From: Metabacillus arenae | Lineage (GTDB): Bacteria; Bacillota; Bacilli; Bacillales; Bacillaceae | Reading direction: 5' to 3' | Assembly: GCF_014773385.1 (NCBI RefSeq) | Contig: NZ_JACXAI010000026.1 | Location: forward strand, 23,915 to 87,914 | Length of the DNA: 64,000 nt | Shown here: in pieces, positions 18,302 to 27,610 of the stretch | Position numbering within the stretch: position 1 is the stretch's first letter | How the letters are laid out: each line of letters opens with the position of its first letter | Program-made: the position numbers and the translations under genes | The notes under the pieces: model-generated | What the model saw: the letters and a program-made list of their open reading frames with translations, nothing else | Told to the model about the DNA's origin: nothing | The model's database searches: none

Positions 18302-19288
18302 GTCATTGATCATACTCTTTTGATTTTGTCGATGAAGGACAACCATCTTCTTTTGCTTAATACCTAATCTTGCTGAGTAGAAACTGTGGACCGCCATGCC
18401 AATGACAATCAATGCTATCCCTATCCATGTAATGCCGCTCGGTAAAGGACTTGATAAAAGGATAACCTCGCCAATCAAGACGAACAATACTTGTGTCGAT
18501 TGAGCAGCCTCAACTGATGCAAGTCTTCCCTGGTGATTTCTGACTCGGTCTGTCGCAATAAAAAATAAAGTAGTAGCAATGACGCCAGAGCAAATGGCAA
18601 CTATAAATGACTGTGCTACCTGGCTGCCAGATGGCAAGCCGACTCGTATAAGACCATACGCACTTATAATGAACCAAAATGGAAGACTTGCGATTGTCAT
18701 CCCCAGCACTCTCTGGAAAGTATCAAGTCTTCCCCCGCACAGCTCCATCATTTTTCGATTTCCTAATGGATATGCAAATGCAGCAGCAACAACAGGTAAT
18801 ACTCCCAGTAAAAGCTCGCTTAACGATACTTGGCTTCCCTTTTGCCATTGAATTAAGACAACTCCAATGACAATAATGAATGAAATACATAGAGCACCGA
18901 AGGGAATTCTTTGCCTTCTTTTTGATGAGCCTTTCTTTTCAAAAAACAATGGAGCAAGTAACGTCCCCGCTACAATGGTAAACTGCCAAGTACCAGCAAC
19001 TAACCAACCTGGTCCATACGATGCTGCAAATGTAATGGGGGCATAAAATAACACAAATCCGAAAAAACTCCAGCAGAGCCATTGGAGCGGATTCATGAGC
19101 ATTTCATCGATTACTTGTTTTAAATTCCTGCGAGCGATTACAATGATAAGTAAGAAAGGGACCATAAAAAAGAACCTTAAGGAAGAACTCCATATCCAGC
19201 TTCCTCCTGCCAGCTCCATTGAACGATTTAAAATAAATGTAACGGCAAAAAACATGGAAGCGATGATCCCTATTAAGATCTCTTTCAT
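18284..19288 (-). CDS. DMT-superfamily exporter (EamA/EmrE-like)
   Basis: A 334-residue membrane protein with about ten hydrophobic helices, the size of two EamA repeats. MKEILIGIIASMFFAVTFILNRSMELAGGSWIW and the duplicated pattern near SYGPGWLVAGTWQFTIVAGTLL fit the multidrug-resistance efflux DMT group. Substrate unknown. It is divergent from an XRE-cupin regulator across a 100-nt spacer, a usual arrangement for a locally controlled metabolite or drug exporter. Confidence 0.8.
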   Translation of the reverse strand: MKEILIGIIASMFFAVTFILNRSMELAGGSWIWSSSLRFFFMVPFLLIIVIARRNLKQVIDEMLMNPLQWLCWSFFGFVLFYAPITFAASYGPGWLVAGTWQFTIVAGTLLAPLFFEKKGSSKRRQRIPFGALCISFIIVIGVVLIQWQKGSQVSLSELLLGVLPVVAAAFAYPLGNRKMMELCGGRLDTFQRVLGMTIASLPFWFIISAYGLIRVGLPSGSQVAQSFIVAICSGVIATTLFFIATDRVRNHQGRLASVEAAQSTQVLFVLIGEVILLSSPLPSGITWIGIALIVIGMAVHSFYSARLGIKQKKMVVLHRQNQKSMINDKVRPY

Positions 19289-19388
19289 ATGGCAATCCCC
19301 CTTGTCGATATATTATAATTAATCATCAGTATAATATATAATATCACAAATCCTTTTTAATTTGTTTATATTTTTTAGGAGGATGCAA

Positions 19389-19967
19389 ATGAATGACCAC
19401 CAACCAACAAATAATGCAAACCAGCTGGCAAAAAGAGTAGGCATCACCCTCCGCCGAATTCGGCAGGAAAAAGGGCTGAGCTTGCAGGAATTATCTAACA
19501 TCACAGAAGTCAGCAAACTAACCTTAGGGAATATCGAACGTGGAGATGCTAATCCTTCCCTCTCCGTTATTTGGAAAATCGCAAATGGACTGTCTATTCC
19601 CATTTCCGCCTTACTAAACGAAAGCAATGAGATCATTATCTCTAGAAATAATGAGGGCAATCAAGTGATCAGTGCTAACGGGGCATGCACACTAGAACCA
19701 ATCTTCGATTCTTCGGCTTACGGCTCAATGGAAATCCATAGGGCAACTTTAAAGCCAAATAGCAGCTACTCTCCGGATCCCCACCAACATGGGGTAATCG
19801 AGTACGTCACCGTCATGAAAGGAGAAGCCATCATTAAAATTGAGGAAGACTCCTATCACTTATACGAATACGATTCTATTAAATTCAATGGGGACCTAAA
19901 CCATGCTTATATGAATCCAGCCTCATCTACCACAGTATTACATTTTGTTATGACTTATGCACGATGA
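19389..19967 (+). CDS. XRE-family regulator with C-terminal cupin
   Basis: About 192 residues from the ATG at 19389, with AGGAGG 6 nt upstream; the longer frame from 19362 places its start before that site. Residues about 14-65 are a helix-turn-helix of the Cro/XRE type (LRRIRQEKGLSLQELSNITEVSKLTLGNIERG). The C-terminal part (SPDPHQHGVIEYVTVMKGEAIIKIEED) is a cupin beta-barrel that binds a small ligand. Likely controls the divergent DMT exporter. Confidence 0.88.
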   Translation: MNDHQPTNNANQLAKRVGITLRRIRQEKGLSLQELSNITEVSKLTLGNIERGDANPSLSVIWKIANGLSIPISALLNESNEIIISRNNEGNQVISANGACTLEPIFDSSAYGSMEIHRATLKPNSSYSPDPHQHGVIEYVTVMKGEAIIKIEEDSYHLYEYDSIKFNGDLNHAYMNPASSTTVLHFVMTYAR

Positions 19968-19993
19968 TGTGAACGAAAAGCTATGGGACGCTT

Positions 19994-20100
19994 GTCCTTT
20001 GGCGGTAAGCATTCGGGCGAGCCGGCAAGAAGGTTGTTCTTTAACGTTCTCAGCCAGCTCGGATTATGACAACCGAAGGGCAAATGGCCTGGAGCTGGAC
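19994..20100 (+). repeat. Hairpin repeat family, copy 2
   Basis: GTCCTTTGGCGGTAAG start, central hairpin GGCaAGAAgGTT / AACgTTCTcaGCC, end GGCCTGGAGCTGGAC. Part of the 777-nt gene-free stretch 19968-20744. Confidence 0.7.
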
Positions 20101-20196
20101 AACGGTAACTAACTTTAATCAACTTAAACTTTCGAAGCTATAAGAAAAACCCTTCGCTTTTTTCTGGAGGTATGAAGGCGGAGGTGGGAATTGATG

Positions 20197-20287
20197 GGGC
20201 TGTCCAATAAGTCGATTTTTCGGCTATTGATTAACATTCTTGGTTTTCAATTAATAATGAATTTGCCCTTTTCGGACAGCCCTTTTT
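20197..20287 (+). repeat. GGGCTG inverted-repeat element with T-run, copy 1
   Basis: Perfect 9-bp arms GGGCTGTCC / GGACAGCCC 68 nt apart, followed by TTTTT. The left arm continues AATAAGTCGATTTTTCGG, nearly matching an element at 33683 in the galactoside operon. It could act as a terminator or be a miniature repeat. Confidence 0.55.
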
Positions 20288-20415
20288 ATTCTGTACTCTT
20301 TGACTAGTTTTTTAAGGATGTTTCACTTCTTTTTGCCATATTTCAAACGATTTCTGTTTGTTCATTCTATATCAAACACCTATTTGCTCTTGATCACCCT
20401 CATCAGTAGTTTACT

Positions 20416-20512
20416 TATCTTCGATTTTTCCCTTTATATCTTCGAAATCTGAAATTTATCTCCGAAATCGGCAGACTTATCTTCGAAAATTTCAAAATAT
20501 CGATTATTCGAC
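20416..20512. repeat. Degenerate tandem array B, period about 21 nt
   Basis: TATCTTCG or TATCTCCG occurs at 20416, 20437, 20457 and 20478 (steps 21, 20, 21), each followed by a variable AAAT-rich half. One unit contains CCGAAATCGGCAGA, close to array A units. Confidence 0.65.
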
Positions 20513-20619
20513 ATAAATCAACAAAACTAAGTGGTATATAGGGTCTTACATAGTAGTTAAACCTCCCAAAATGGGATGCCTTCTAAATTCTGATCCTTCA
20601 ATGAAAAGCAAATGCGTCC

Positions 20620-20726
20620 GTCTATCGGCGACAAGCAGAAGCCAACCCGGCAGGAAGGTTGTTCATTAACCTTTTTGACGGGTTGGCTTATAAGACATAG
20701 AGGCCGATTGTACTAGTGCTAGACAT
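20620..20726 (+). repeat. Hairpin repeat family, copy 3
   Basis: GTCTATCGGCGACAAG start, very strong hairpin AGCCAACCCGg...AAGGTT / AACCTT...CGGGTTGGCT, end AGTGCTAGACAT. It lies 18 nt past the MATE gene stop. Confidence 0.75.
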
Positions 20727-20744
20727 TGAAAAAAGGAGCTTCAT

Positions 20745-22085
20745 CTAACAAACTTCAATATTATTTTGAGAATACTCCTTTTTCAAAAATAGTTTCCTCG
20801 TTAAGCTTGGAACAAACATTACTAAAAATATGGAACGTCCAAAACTAAAAATGATAAACGCTAACCATAAACCATGATTCCCAATAGCAGGAACAAGCGT
20901 AAATTGAGCGATTACAAAAACGATTAATGCCAAAACCATCGAGTTTCGAATAGGCACTGCCTCGGTTGCCCCTGTAAAGACCCCATACAATACGATTCCA
21001 AGGCTTGCTGTAAGCGGAAATAATACAATCCATTGTCCGTAAGTGTTAGCTAGTTCAATTACAATTGGAATCTTAGTAAAGAAAAGAAGGAAATAATCGC
21101 CAAAAAAGTGAAAACTCCCCGAAAGAATAATCGATGAAAATACAGCCCACTGAATGGATAACTTAAGGGTCTTATGATATAACTTTTCATCATTTGATCC
21201 TATCGCTTTTCCAGTCAAAATACTCGAGGCATTGGAAAAGCCGTCAAAGAAATAAGCCATTATGTAATGGATTTGGATAAGAATGGCGTTAGCTGCAAGT
21301 ATCTCTGTTCCAAATGAAGCCCCCATTCCGGTAAACAAATTAAAGACGATTAAAAGGCATAAAGTTCTTATAAATAAATCCCGATTTACACTCATCATTT
21401 TTCTAAAAGAAACAGGATCGATTATTACCTTTAAAGAAGGGAATTTCAGCTTAAAAGCAGAAACCTTTAACACAATGATAACCCCGATAATAAATGCAGC
21501 AGCTTCAGCAATTAATGTAGCTGCTGCAACTCCGGATACACCAAGGGAAAACACATTTACGAAGAGCAAATCCAAAGTAATATTTATACAATTCATGAAA
21601 ACTTGCAAAAGCAATGAGATTTTAATCATTGACATTCCCATTAGCCAGCCGAGAATGACATAATTAAGCAAGGCAAACGGAGCACCCCATATCCGAATTC
21701 CAAAATAATCAGACGCATAAGTTTGAACATCAGCATCCTGGCTTAATAACGGCAAAAAGCCATGGAGGATTGGCCATTGAAGAATGATTAAGCAGACCCC
21801 GACGAATGCTGCAATAAGGGATGGTCTAGTTAAAGCTATAATTCCTTGTACCTCATTGTTCGCCCCTTGTGCTTGGGCAGCATAGCCTGAGGTGCTTACT
21901 CGGAGGAAACCAAATAGCCAGTACATGGTATTAAAGATAATAGTTCCTATCGCAACTGCCCCGATATAGGAAGGATCAGGAAGCTGGCCGACGACTGCTG
22001 TATCGACAGCCCCTAATAAAGGAGTTGTTATGGTTGAAATGGTAAGCGGAATAGCTAAACCAAGATAGGCTTTGTGATTCAACAT
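20745..22085 (-). CDS. MATE-family efflux transporter
   Basis: A 446-residue membrane protein with about 12 helices. The opening LNHKAYLGLAIPLTISTITTPLLGAVDTAVVGQL is the usual MATE start (P...S....L.G.VD....G.LG), and YAAQAQGANNEVQG is the loop after helix 2. It belongs to the DinF-like branch by appearance. It probably expels cationic compounds with Na+ or H+ exchange; substrate unknown. AAGGAGGTG precedes the ATG, and that site overlaps the stop codon of a decayed ABC ATPase gene. Confidence 0.88.
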   Translation of the reverse strand: MLNHKAYLGLAIPLTISTITTPLLGAVDTAVVGQLPDPSYIGAVAIGTIIFNTMYWLFGFLRVSTSGYAAQAQGANNEVQGIIALTRPSLIAAFVGVCLIILQWPILHGFLPLLSQDADVQTYASDYFGIRIWGAPFALLNYVILGWLMGMSMIKISLLLQVFMNCINITLDLLFVNVFSLGVSGVAAATLIAEAAAFIIGVIIVLKVSAFKLKFPSLKVIIDPVSFRKMMSVNRDLFIRTLCLLIVFNLFTGMGASFGTEILAANAILIQIHYIMAYFFDGFSNASSILTGKAIGSNDEKLYHKTLKLSIQWAVFSSIILSGSFHFFGDYFLLFFTKIPIVIELANTYGQWIVLFPLTASLGIVLYGVFTGATEAVPIRNSMVLALIVFVIAQFTLVPAIGNHGLWLAFIIFSFGRSIFLVMFVPSLTRKLFLKKEYSQNNIEVC

Positions 22086-22096
22086 TGTTCACCTCC

Positions 22097-22420
22097 TTAA
22101 GAGTCAAAGACTTGGAGCAGCTCCTTTGTGTAAGGATGCCTTTTATTTGAAAATAAACCTTTTTTCGAGCATTCGTCTACAATTTGTCCTTGCTTCATGA
22201 CTAGAATACGATCGCTCATAAATTTTACAGCTGCCAGGTCATGTGAAATAAATAGGTAGGATGTTTCTAATTCATCTGTAAGTCTTTTAATAAATTTAAT
22301 ATTTTAGCTTGAATAGACACATCCAGACTGGCCGTCGGTTCATCTAGGATGATGAGAGAGGGTTGAATACTGATTGCTCTAGCAATCATTACCCTTTGTT
22401 TTTGCCCGCTCGTTACGATT
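22097..22420 (-). pseudogene. Decayed oligopeptide/nickel-type ABC ATPase (3' part)
   Basis: Reading the minus strand gives [18 protein letters not shown] and [17 protein letters not shown] in one frame (signature and Walker B), then, after a frame change near 22285, YLFISHDLAAVKFMSDRI and HPYTKELLQVFDS in another, ending in TAA at 22099-22097. This is the C-terminal half of an OppD/DppD/GsiA-like ATPase. The N-terminal half with Walker A is missing and the frame is broken, so it cannot work. No permease or binding-protein genes remain nearby. Confidence 0.8.
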
Positions 22421-22487
22421 TATAGAATGTAGTTTAGCATTATTTTGTTAAACTGATCAATATAAAGTTCTTTAAAAAAGACGCAAA

Positions 22488-22518
22488 GACTCCTTTAGGC
22501 CTTTACCTAAAGGAGCTA
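22488..22518 (-). terminator. Terminator of the frameshifted AraC gene
   Basis: CTCCTTTAGG / CCTAAAGGAG perfect 10-bp stem, 6-nt loop; the minus strand continues to a run of six T (22466 region). A weaker relative (CTCCCTCAGG...CCCAAAGGAG) lies at 23512-23537. Confidence 0.75.
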
Positions 22519-22569
22519 GCTTCAACTACAAAACAATAAATCTTTTTATACAAGCAGACACTTACAACC

Positions 22570-23425
22570 TTATTTTATCGGAACCCAGATCTCAGAATAT
22601 GAATCCGGACTGGCAGGGTCAAGATTTGTATACACTTCAAATGAGGGGGTACCCGCAGGTGCATGTTCATAGCTATTAGATGGGAACCATTCCGAAAAAA
22701 TTTTCTTCCATGTCCGTATAATCGCTTCTGGAACTTGCCCGCGGACTTCGAAATTCACCCACTTGGATTCTGGAACTTCTAAACTGAATAATCCAGGAGG
22801 AAGGTTGCCAGAGTATTCAGCAGCAACCCAATAAACCAGTTCATTCTTCTGTTTACTGTTGTCCACAGACATACCCAATAATCCTGTAATCTCTCCGTTG
22901 TCTAATTCGAGTAATCGATTCACTGTTCCATTTTGCTGAGCTTCTCTCCAAAGCTCCTGTATCCCCGGAATTCCCGCTTCCGTACTTTCTTCACATGAAA
23001 CTTCATTCTTTAATCCGACAACTTGGAAAGCATCTCTTTCGACAATATGATATTTCATAGGTTCTACTCCTTTCAAATTCACCTGAATCGTCATGCGGTT
23101 ATAGGATTGCAGCTTTCCAATACCCTTTCGCGCATCTCTCGGAGTTACACCATGTTGTTTTCGAAATGCTTTGGAGAAAGCTTCGGGAGTGTCGTAGCCA
23201 TATTTGTAAGCCAGGTCAATGATTTTATAGATCATGGGCAGCTAACGTTAATCGGCGTCTTCGCATGTATTCTCCGACCGATACATTTGTCAAAATCATA
23301 AATGTACGCTGAAATTGGAAGGGAGATATATGAGCTTGTTTTGCTATATCCTCTATCGTGATTGGATCCAGTAAGTGCTTTTCCATAAAGTCAATTGTTT
23401 TTTGCAATGATTCAACCATGGCCAT
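22570..23425 (-). pseudogene. AraC-family regulator with GyrI-like domain, frameshifted
   Basis: Two frames make up one protein. The first (from the ATG at 23425, AAGGAG upstream) gives AraC helix-turn-helix 1: LLDPITIEDIAKQAHISPFQFQRTF, ending after RRRRLTLAAHDL. The second (23235 down) continues with helix-turn-helix 2: YKIIDLAYKYGYDTPEAFSKAF, then a GyrI-like effector-binding domain (from MKYHIVERDAFQVVGLKNEV). At 23225-23235 the frames overlap; a few bases appear deleted between AAHDL and YKIIDLA. Either the gene is broken or there is a sequencing error. An intact version would sense a small drug-like molecule. Confidence 0.75.
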
Positions 23426-23695
23426 CTACAAACTCACTCCTTGACTAAATTCTACATTAGATTTTACCTTAGTTCCTGTCATTTTGTGCTCTGATAGAAC
23501 AGTAAACAAAAACTCCCTCAGGCTTATACCCAAAGGAGTTCGCTTGCTTCGTTCATTGTTAACAATTCTTTTTATCGATTGCTTAGGATTGCAAACGATC
23601 CTTAAATGACGCTGTACTACCTGATCTGCCTTTTCGCAATCCTCAACCTGCGAAAGTCTGACATCAAAAGGATCAGAAATGACTTCAAAATTCAC
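23426..23695 (-). CDS. Unrecognised small protein after pgl
   Basis: An 89-codon frame starting at a GTG (AGAGG upstream), 12 nt past the lactonase stop. The N-terminal half (FEVISDPFDVRLSQVEDCEKADQVVQRHLRIV) looks protein-like. The second half covers an imperfect stem-loop and is less convincing, so the gene may be truncated. No family recognised. Confidence 0.3.
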   Translation of the reverse strand: MNFEVISDPFDVRLSQVEDCEKADQVVQRHLRIVCNPKQSIKRIVNNERSKRTPLGISLREFLFTVLSEHKMTGTKVKSNVEFSQGVSL

Positions 23696-23707
23696 CTGTT
23701 TTTCCTC

Positions 23708-24772
23708 TTACACATTTAGAAACTTTACACAAACAGGATCTGGAACCGTAATATCTGATTGCAGCAGAGTATGGGTATTTGTTGCTTTGTCTCTTTCATA
23801 CAATGCCATATTGCTTGATTTTTCGTTCGTGACAACCAAAAACTCTTCGCTTGGATCTAAAACAAAATCCCTTGGCCAATTGCCTTCAGAAGAAAGATGC
23901 TCGATAAATGTCAGCTTCCCGGCTCCATCTGCTTTATAAACGGCAATGCTGTTATGACCGCGGTTACCTGCATATATTGTGCTGCCGTCAGATGTAACAT
24001 GAATGGCACTGCACTGGTTGTTTTCATTAAAGTCTGCCGGAATGGTAGAAATCGTTTGCAGCTCTGTAAAGCTCCCATCCTGAGGATTGTATTTCACGAC
24101 AATGACTTCAGAGCTTAATTCTGTAATAATATAGGCCGTTTCACCATTTGGATGAAAGGCGATATGACGAGGACCGCTTCCTGGCTTAACAGATAAACTG
24201 CTTGCTTCTGTTAATTTCCCATCAACCAACTTATAAGTATTGACCTTATCTATTCCCAAGTCTACTGCTATTACATATTTTTCATCAGGGGTAAATCCTG
24301 AATAATGAGCATGTGCTTTTTCCTGCCGTTCTAGATTGGGACCAGATCCCTCATGCTGGATTATAGAAGCAGCAGGAGAGAGTTGTCCATTATCTGCGTT
24401 TACTTGATAAGATTCAATCGTGCCTTTATGATAGTTAGCTGTAACAACCGCTGTATTGTCTTTGTTTATGCTGACATGACAAGGGTTTGCACCAGGGGAA
24501 AGCTGATCATTTATTTCCTCCAATTCCCCTGTTTCAGTATTGATGCTATAGCCTGCTACTCCACCCTTTTCATCTCCTGCTTTCACCGCAAACAAATACT
24601 GATTATCTGAACTAACTGTTACATAGGTAGGATTCTTTAGTTCTGCCGCTTCCTTTACGTCTACTATTTTTTTCGCTTCCTTATCAAGCAGGAAACGATA
24701 GACTCCTTTGCTGTCTCCCCTTGTGTATGTACCGACATATCCGATGAATTGTTGATTAGACAATGCTTTCAC
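23708..24772 (-). CDS. pgl: 6-phosphogluconolactonase (YkgB-type beta-propeller)
   Basis: A 354-residue cytosolic protein of the lactonase/seven-bladed propeller family: FIGYVGTYTRGDSKGVYRF opening, GANPCHVSINKDNTAVVTANYHKG, HIAFHPNGETAYIITELSSEV, WPRDFVLDPSEEFLVVTNEKS repeats. B. subtilis YkgB has almost the same length and hydrolyses 6-phosphogluconolactone in the oxidative pentose phosphate pathway. GTG start at 24772; the TTG a few codons later (LSNQQ) is an alternative. Confidence 0.85.
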   Translation of the reverse strand: MKALSNQQFIGYVGTYTRGDSKGVYRFLLDKEAKKIVDVKEAAELKNPTYVTVSSDNQYLFAVKAGDEKGGVAGYSINTETGELEEINDQLSPGANPCHVSINKDNTAVVTANYHKGTIESYQVNADNGQLSPAASIIQHEGSGPNLERQEKAHAHYSGFTPDEKYVIAVDLGIDKVNTYKLVDGKLTEASSLSVKPGSGPRHIAFHPNGETAYIITELSSEVIVVKYNPQDGSFTELQTISTIPADFNENNQCSAIHVTSDGSTIYAGNRGHNSIAVYKADGAGKLTFIEHLSSEGNWPRDFVLDPSEEFLVVTNEKSSNMALYERDKATNTHTLLQSDITVPDPVCVKFLNV

Positions 24773-24843
24773 TTCCTCTTTAAGATTTGGTTCAATTAAC
24801 TAGCTTCTTTTAGTTTATCAAATGTTGCGTTTAGTTGCAGATT

Positions 24844-27168
24844 TTAACCATTACTTAGCGTAAAAGCATCTGATGGCACATCCCTTAACAGCGGCGTTTT
24901 TTCCGCTATGAAAAACAACTTCAAATCATGCATGGCCCTTGTACAAGCCGTATAAAACAGCTTTCGTTCAAATTCCTTACTATATATTGAGCTTGAAGCA
25001 TTGTAGATAATGACCGCATCAAATTCAATTCCCTTTGCTAAATAAGCAGGAAGAATGATAATTCCTTTTGTAAATGTGTACGTTTCTTTGTCCATAAGCT
25101 GGACATCTAATTCACCTTTTAACAAATGAAATGCTTCTTTCGTTTCTTGTGCGGTTTTGCATATGATGGCAACAGTTTGATGACCGTTTGACAGTTGATC
25201 TTTAGCAGTCCCGATAATTTTCCGGTGGAGGTGATCTTGGTCAGCTGTTCGAATTAAGGATGGCTTTTCCCCATTTCTGTTAAAAGCCTCAATTGCTTCT
25301 CCACCTGCTACTAATCCTTTGGTGAATTCGACAATTTGTCTGGTTGAACGATAGCTTTTCATTAAAACCATTCTATCCTGTTTTTCTTTTTCATAGAGTT
25401 CGCTTGATAACAGGGTTGGTGCATTTATTGTATGGGCATAAATAGCTTGATTAAAATCACCTAATATCGTCATTCTTGTATTGGGAAACAACTGCTTTAA
25501 AACCGCAAATTGAAAAGGCGAATAATCCTGCGCCTCATCAATAAACAAATAACGGATTCGTGTGTTGATCTTCTGTCCTTCTATTCGATCCTGAAGATAC
25601 AAAAACGGTGTTGCATCTTCATAAGGAAGTTCTTTTTGCTTCAATCTTTTTAATGTATAGCCGCATATTTCTTCCCAATTTTCAGGTGATTTTTCCCACT
25701 GCTTGACCTTTCCACTGAAAAGCTGCCGATAGATGGCTCTATGGTCAATAAATTTAAGTTTTTTTATCGCTTTTATGATCGGTCTAAAATGCTTTTTGAC
25801 TATTTTCTTTGCTAACAGCCTTTGCTCCCGGTCAATATCATCAAAAGTATCCTCATCAGATCTAAGCTCCTGATAAACCTCTGTATATTCTTCCTTGTTG
25901 AGAAGTTCACTTTCTTCTAAAACCCATTCTTGCTTTCTCTCCATTTTCTCTTTTCGAGCCAACTCTTTTAAAAGCCGCTCCTTCACCAATTGTATACGGT
26001 TCGGAATAGAGATAGACATGTCTAATGAATGGAAGGTTTCTTTTATTGTTTGAGCAGAAATAAGGATTTCTCCTCGAAACGTAATATGTTTAAAAATCAA
26101 TTGATCTTTTGCTAGAAAAGACACATAATCATCGATTAACTCTTTAAATTGCATACTTGCTTTATATTGGATTCCTTTTAACCTTGCCTGGTAATTTTCC
26201 TCTTTATCTGCTGTAAGAACATATTCCATTTGCTCAAAAGGATCTTCAAGCTTAAATCGTTTGCCAACTCTTTTCTCTACATACTCTTGAAAAGTGGACT
26301 GCTGCATATTATCCTCACCAAGCTCTGGAAGGACCGTTGCAACATAGCTATTAAAGAGCGGGTTAGGAGAGAACAGCATAATGTTTTCAGCTGTCAACTC
26401 ATTCATATGGCGATAAAGTAAATAGGCAACACGCTGAAGGGCAGCAGACGTTTTCCCGCTCCCTGCCACGCCTTGTACAATTAAATATTTACTTTTTTCA
26501 TTACGAATGATTTGATTTTGTTCCTTTTGAATGGTTGCCACGATGCTTTTCATGTTTGAATCCGCATGATTTCCAAGCACTTCTTTTAACAGCTCATCCC
26601 CGATTGTGACACCTGTATCAAACATGCTCTTCATTTGGCCGTTTCGAATGATAAACTGACGCTTTAATTCCATCTCTCCTTTAACAGTCCCTTCCATTGT
26701 TTCATATTGGGCAGGACCAGGAGAATAATCATAATACAAACTTGAGATTGGTGCTCGCCAGTCATAAATGAGAAACTCCTCTTCATTCTCATCCATTAAG
26801 GAGGCTGTTCCAAGATACACTACATCCTTTTTTGATTCATCATTTTCTAAAAAATCTACTCTTCCAAAGTAAGCAGAATCCTTTAAGCGTGATAATGTAG
26901 CAAGCTGCTTATGAATAAGCTGGTGCCCTCTTTCCCTTTCCGATAATAGCTCAGCCTGCTGCTTTACACTTGAAAGGGTCTCAATTGCTTCTTTCATATT
27001 GTCCACATTCACTTTAATATCATCCCAGAAGGTTTTCCGCAGGTGAATAACATCCTTTTTCAATCCGCCTGAATGCTGCTTTAGCTTCACTGCCTTTTTA
27101 TCTATTTCATTCAACACTGCATGAAGGCGATCTGTCTCTCGCAAGAGTTCTTGATTATTATCCGCCAT
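24844..27168 (-). CDS. helD: RNA polymerase recycling motor HelD
   Basis: A 774-residue superfamily 1 ATPase, the same length as B. subtilis HelD (YvgS). It begins with a long coiled coil (residues about 1-95), the arm that enters the RNA polymerase channel. Walker A is GVAGSGKTS (233-241), motif II LFIDEAQDYSPFQ, motif III ILGDFNQAIY, motif IV YRSTRQI, motif VI FYTACTRAMHDL. It binds stalled or post-termination polymerase and releases nucleic acid. GGGGAG precedes the ATG. Confidence 0.95.
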   Translation of the reverse strand: MADNNQELLRETDRLHAVLNEIDKKAVKLKQHSGGLKKDVIHLRKTFWDDIKVNVDNMKEAIETLSSVKQQAELLSERERGHQLIHKQLATLSRLKDSAYFGRVDFLENDESKKDVVYLGTASLMDENEEEFLIYDWRAPISSLYYDYSPGPAQYETMEGTVKGEMELKRQFIIRNGQMKSMFDTGVTIGDELLKEVLGNHADSNMKSIVATIQKEQNQIIRNEKSKYLIVQGVAGSGKTSAALQRVAYLLYRHMNELTAENIMLFSPNPLFNSYVATVLPELGEDNMQQSTFQEYVEKRVGKRFKLEDPFEQMEYVLTADKEENYQARLKGIQYKASMQFKELIDDYVSFLAKDQLIFKHITFRGEILISAQTIKETFHSLDMSISIPNRIQLVKERLLKELARKEKMERKQEWVLEESELLNKEEYTEVYQELRSDEDTFDDIDREQRLLAKKIVKKHFRPIIKAIKKLKFIDHRAIYRQLFSGKVKQWEKSPENWEEICGYTLKRLKQKELPYEDATPFLYLQDRIEGQKINTRIRYLFIDEAQDYSPFQFAVLKQLFPNTRMTILGDFNQAIYAHTINAPTLLSSELYEKEKQDRMVLMKSYRSTRQIVEFTKGLVAGGEAIEAFNRNGEKPSLIRTADQDHLHRKIIGTAKDQLSNGHQTVAIICKTAQETKEAFHLLKGELDVQLMDKETYTFTKGIIILPAYLAKGIEFDAVIIYNASSSIYSKEFERKLFYTACTRAMHDLKLFFIAEKTPLLRDVPSDAFTLSNG

Positions 27169-27195
27169 TACTCAAACACTCCCCGGAAAAAATAG

Positions 27196-27362
27196 TTGAC
27201 AATTTTCTCAGTTTTATATTATAATTATAATAAGGTTAAATATATACATAAGAAATAAAAACATAAAAACTAAGTAAATCTTACCATATGGATTCGTGAT
27301 TTACAATGTTTTTTAGATTATTTAATCAGGCCAGACAGATCAGATCTGTTTTGGTCTTTTTT
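27196..27362 (+). ncRNA. Candidate small RNA divergent from helD
   Basis: A good sigma-A promoter on the plus strand (TTGACA 27196-27201, TATAAT 27220-27225, spacer 18) is followed about 130 nt later by a hairpin (27329-27356) with six T. There is no convincing open frame between. Expression and function are inference. Part of the 442-nt gap upstream of helD. Confidence 0.4.
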
Positions 27363-27412
27363 ATCGTTTTGGATCGTTAAAATTAATGAAAGGGCTAAAG
27401 TTTACTTTTATC

Positions 27413-27513
27413 GTCCTGCTCCAGGCGCCATCTGCCCCAAGGCCATATGCCAATCCGGCAAAGGTTAAAAAACAACCATTCTGCCGCTAATCTTTTCCTT
27501 GTCGCCAATAGAC
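27413..27513 (-). repeat. Hairpin repeat family, copy 4
   Basis: On the minus strand: GTCTATTGGCGACAAGG start, hairpin GCGGCAgaatGGTT / AACCtttGCCG, end GGCGCCTGGAGCAGGAC. Same layout and length (about 101 nt) as copies 1-3. Confidence 0.75.
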
Positions 27514-27565
27514 GATGGATGCCCTGTGCTTTTCGACTCCAAAAGATGGCCCAGATGACAATTAA

Positions 27566-27600
27566 TAAAAAAGCTTCCCAGATGGGAAGCTTTTTTATTA
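27566..27600 (-). terminator. Terminator of the TerC gene
   Basis: AAAAAAGCTTCCCA / TGGGAAGCTTTTTT hairpin directly past the stop codon. Confidence 0.9.
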
Positions 27601-27610
27601 ATATCTATGT

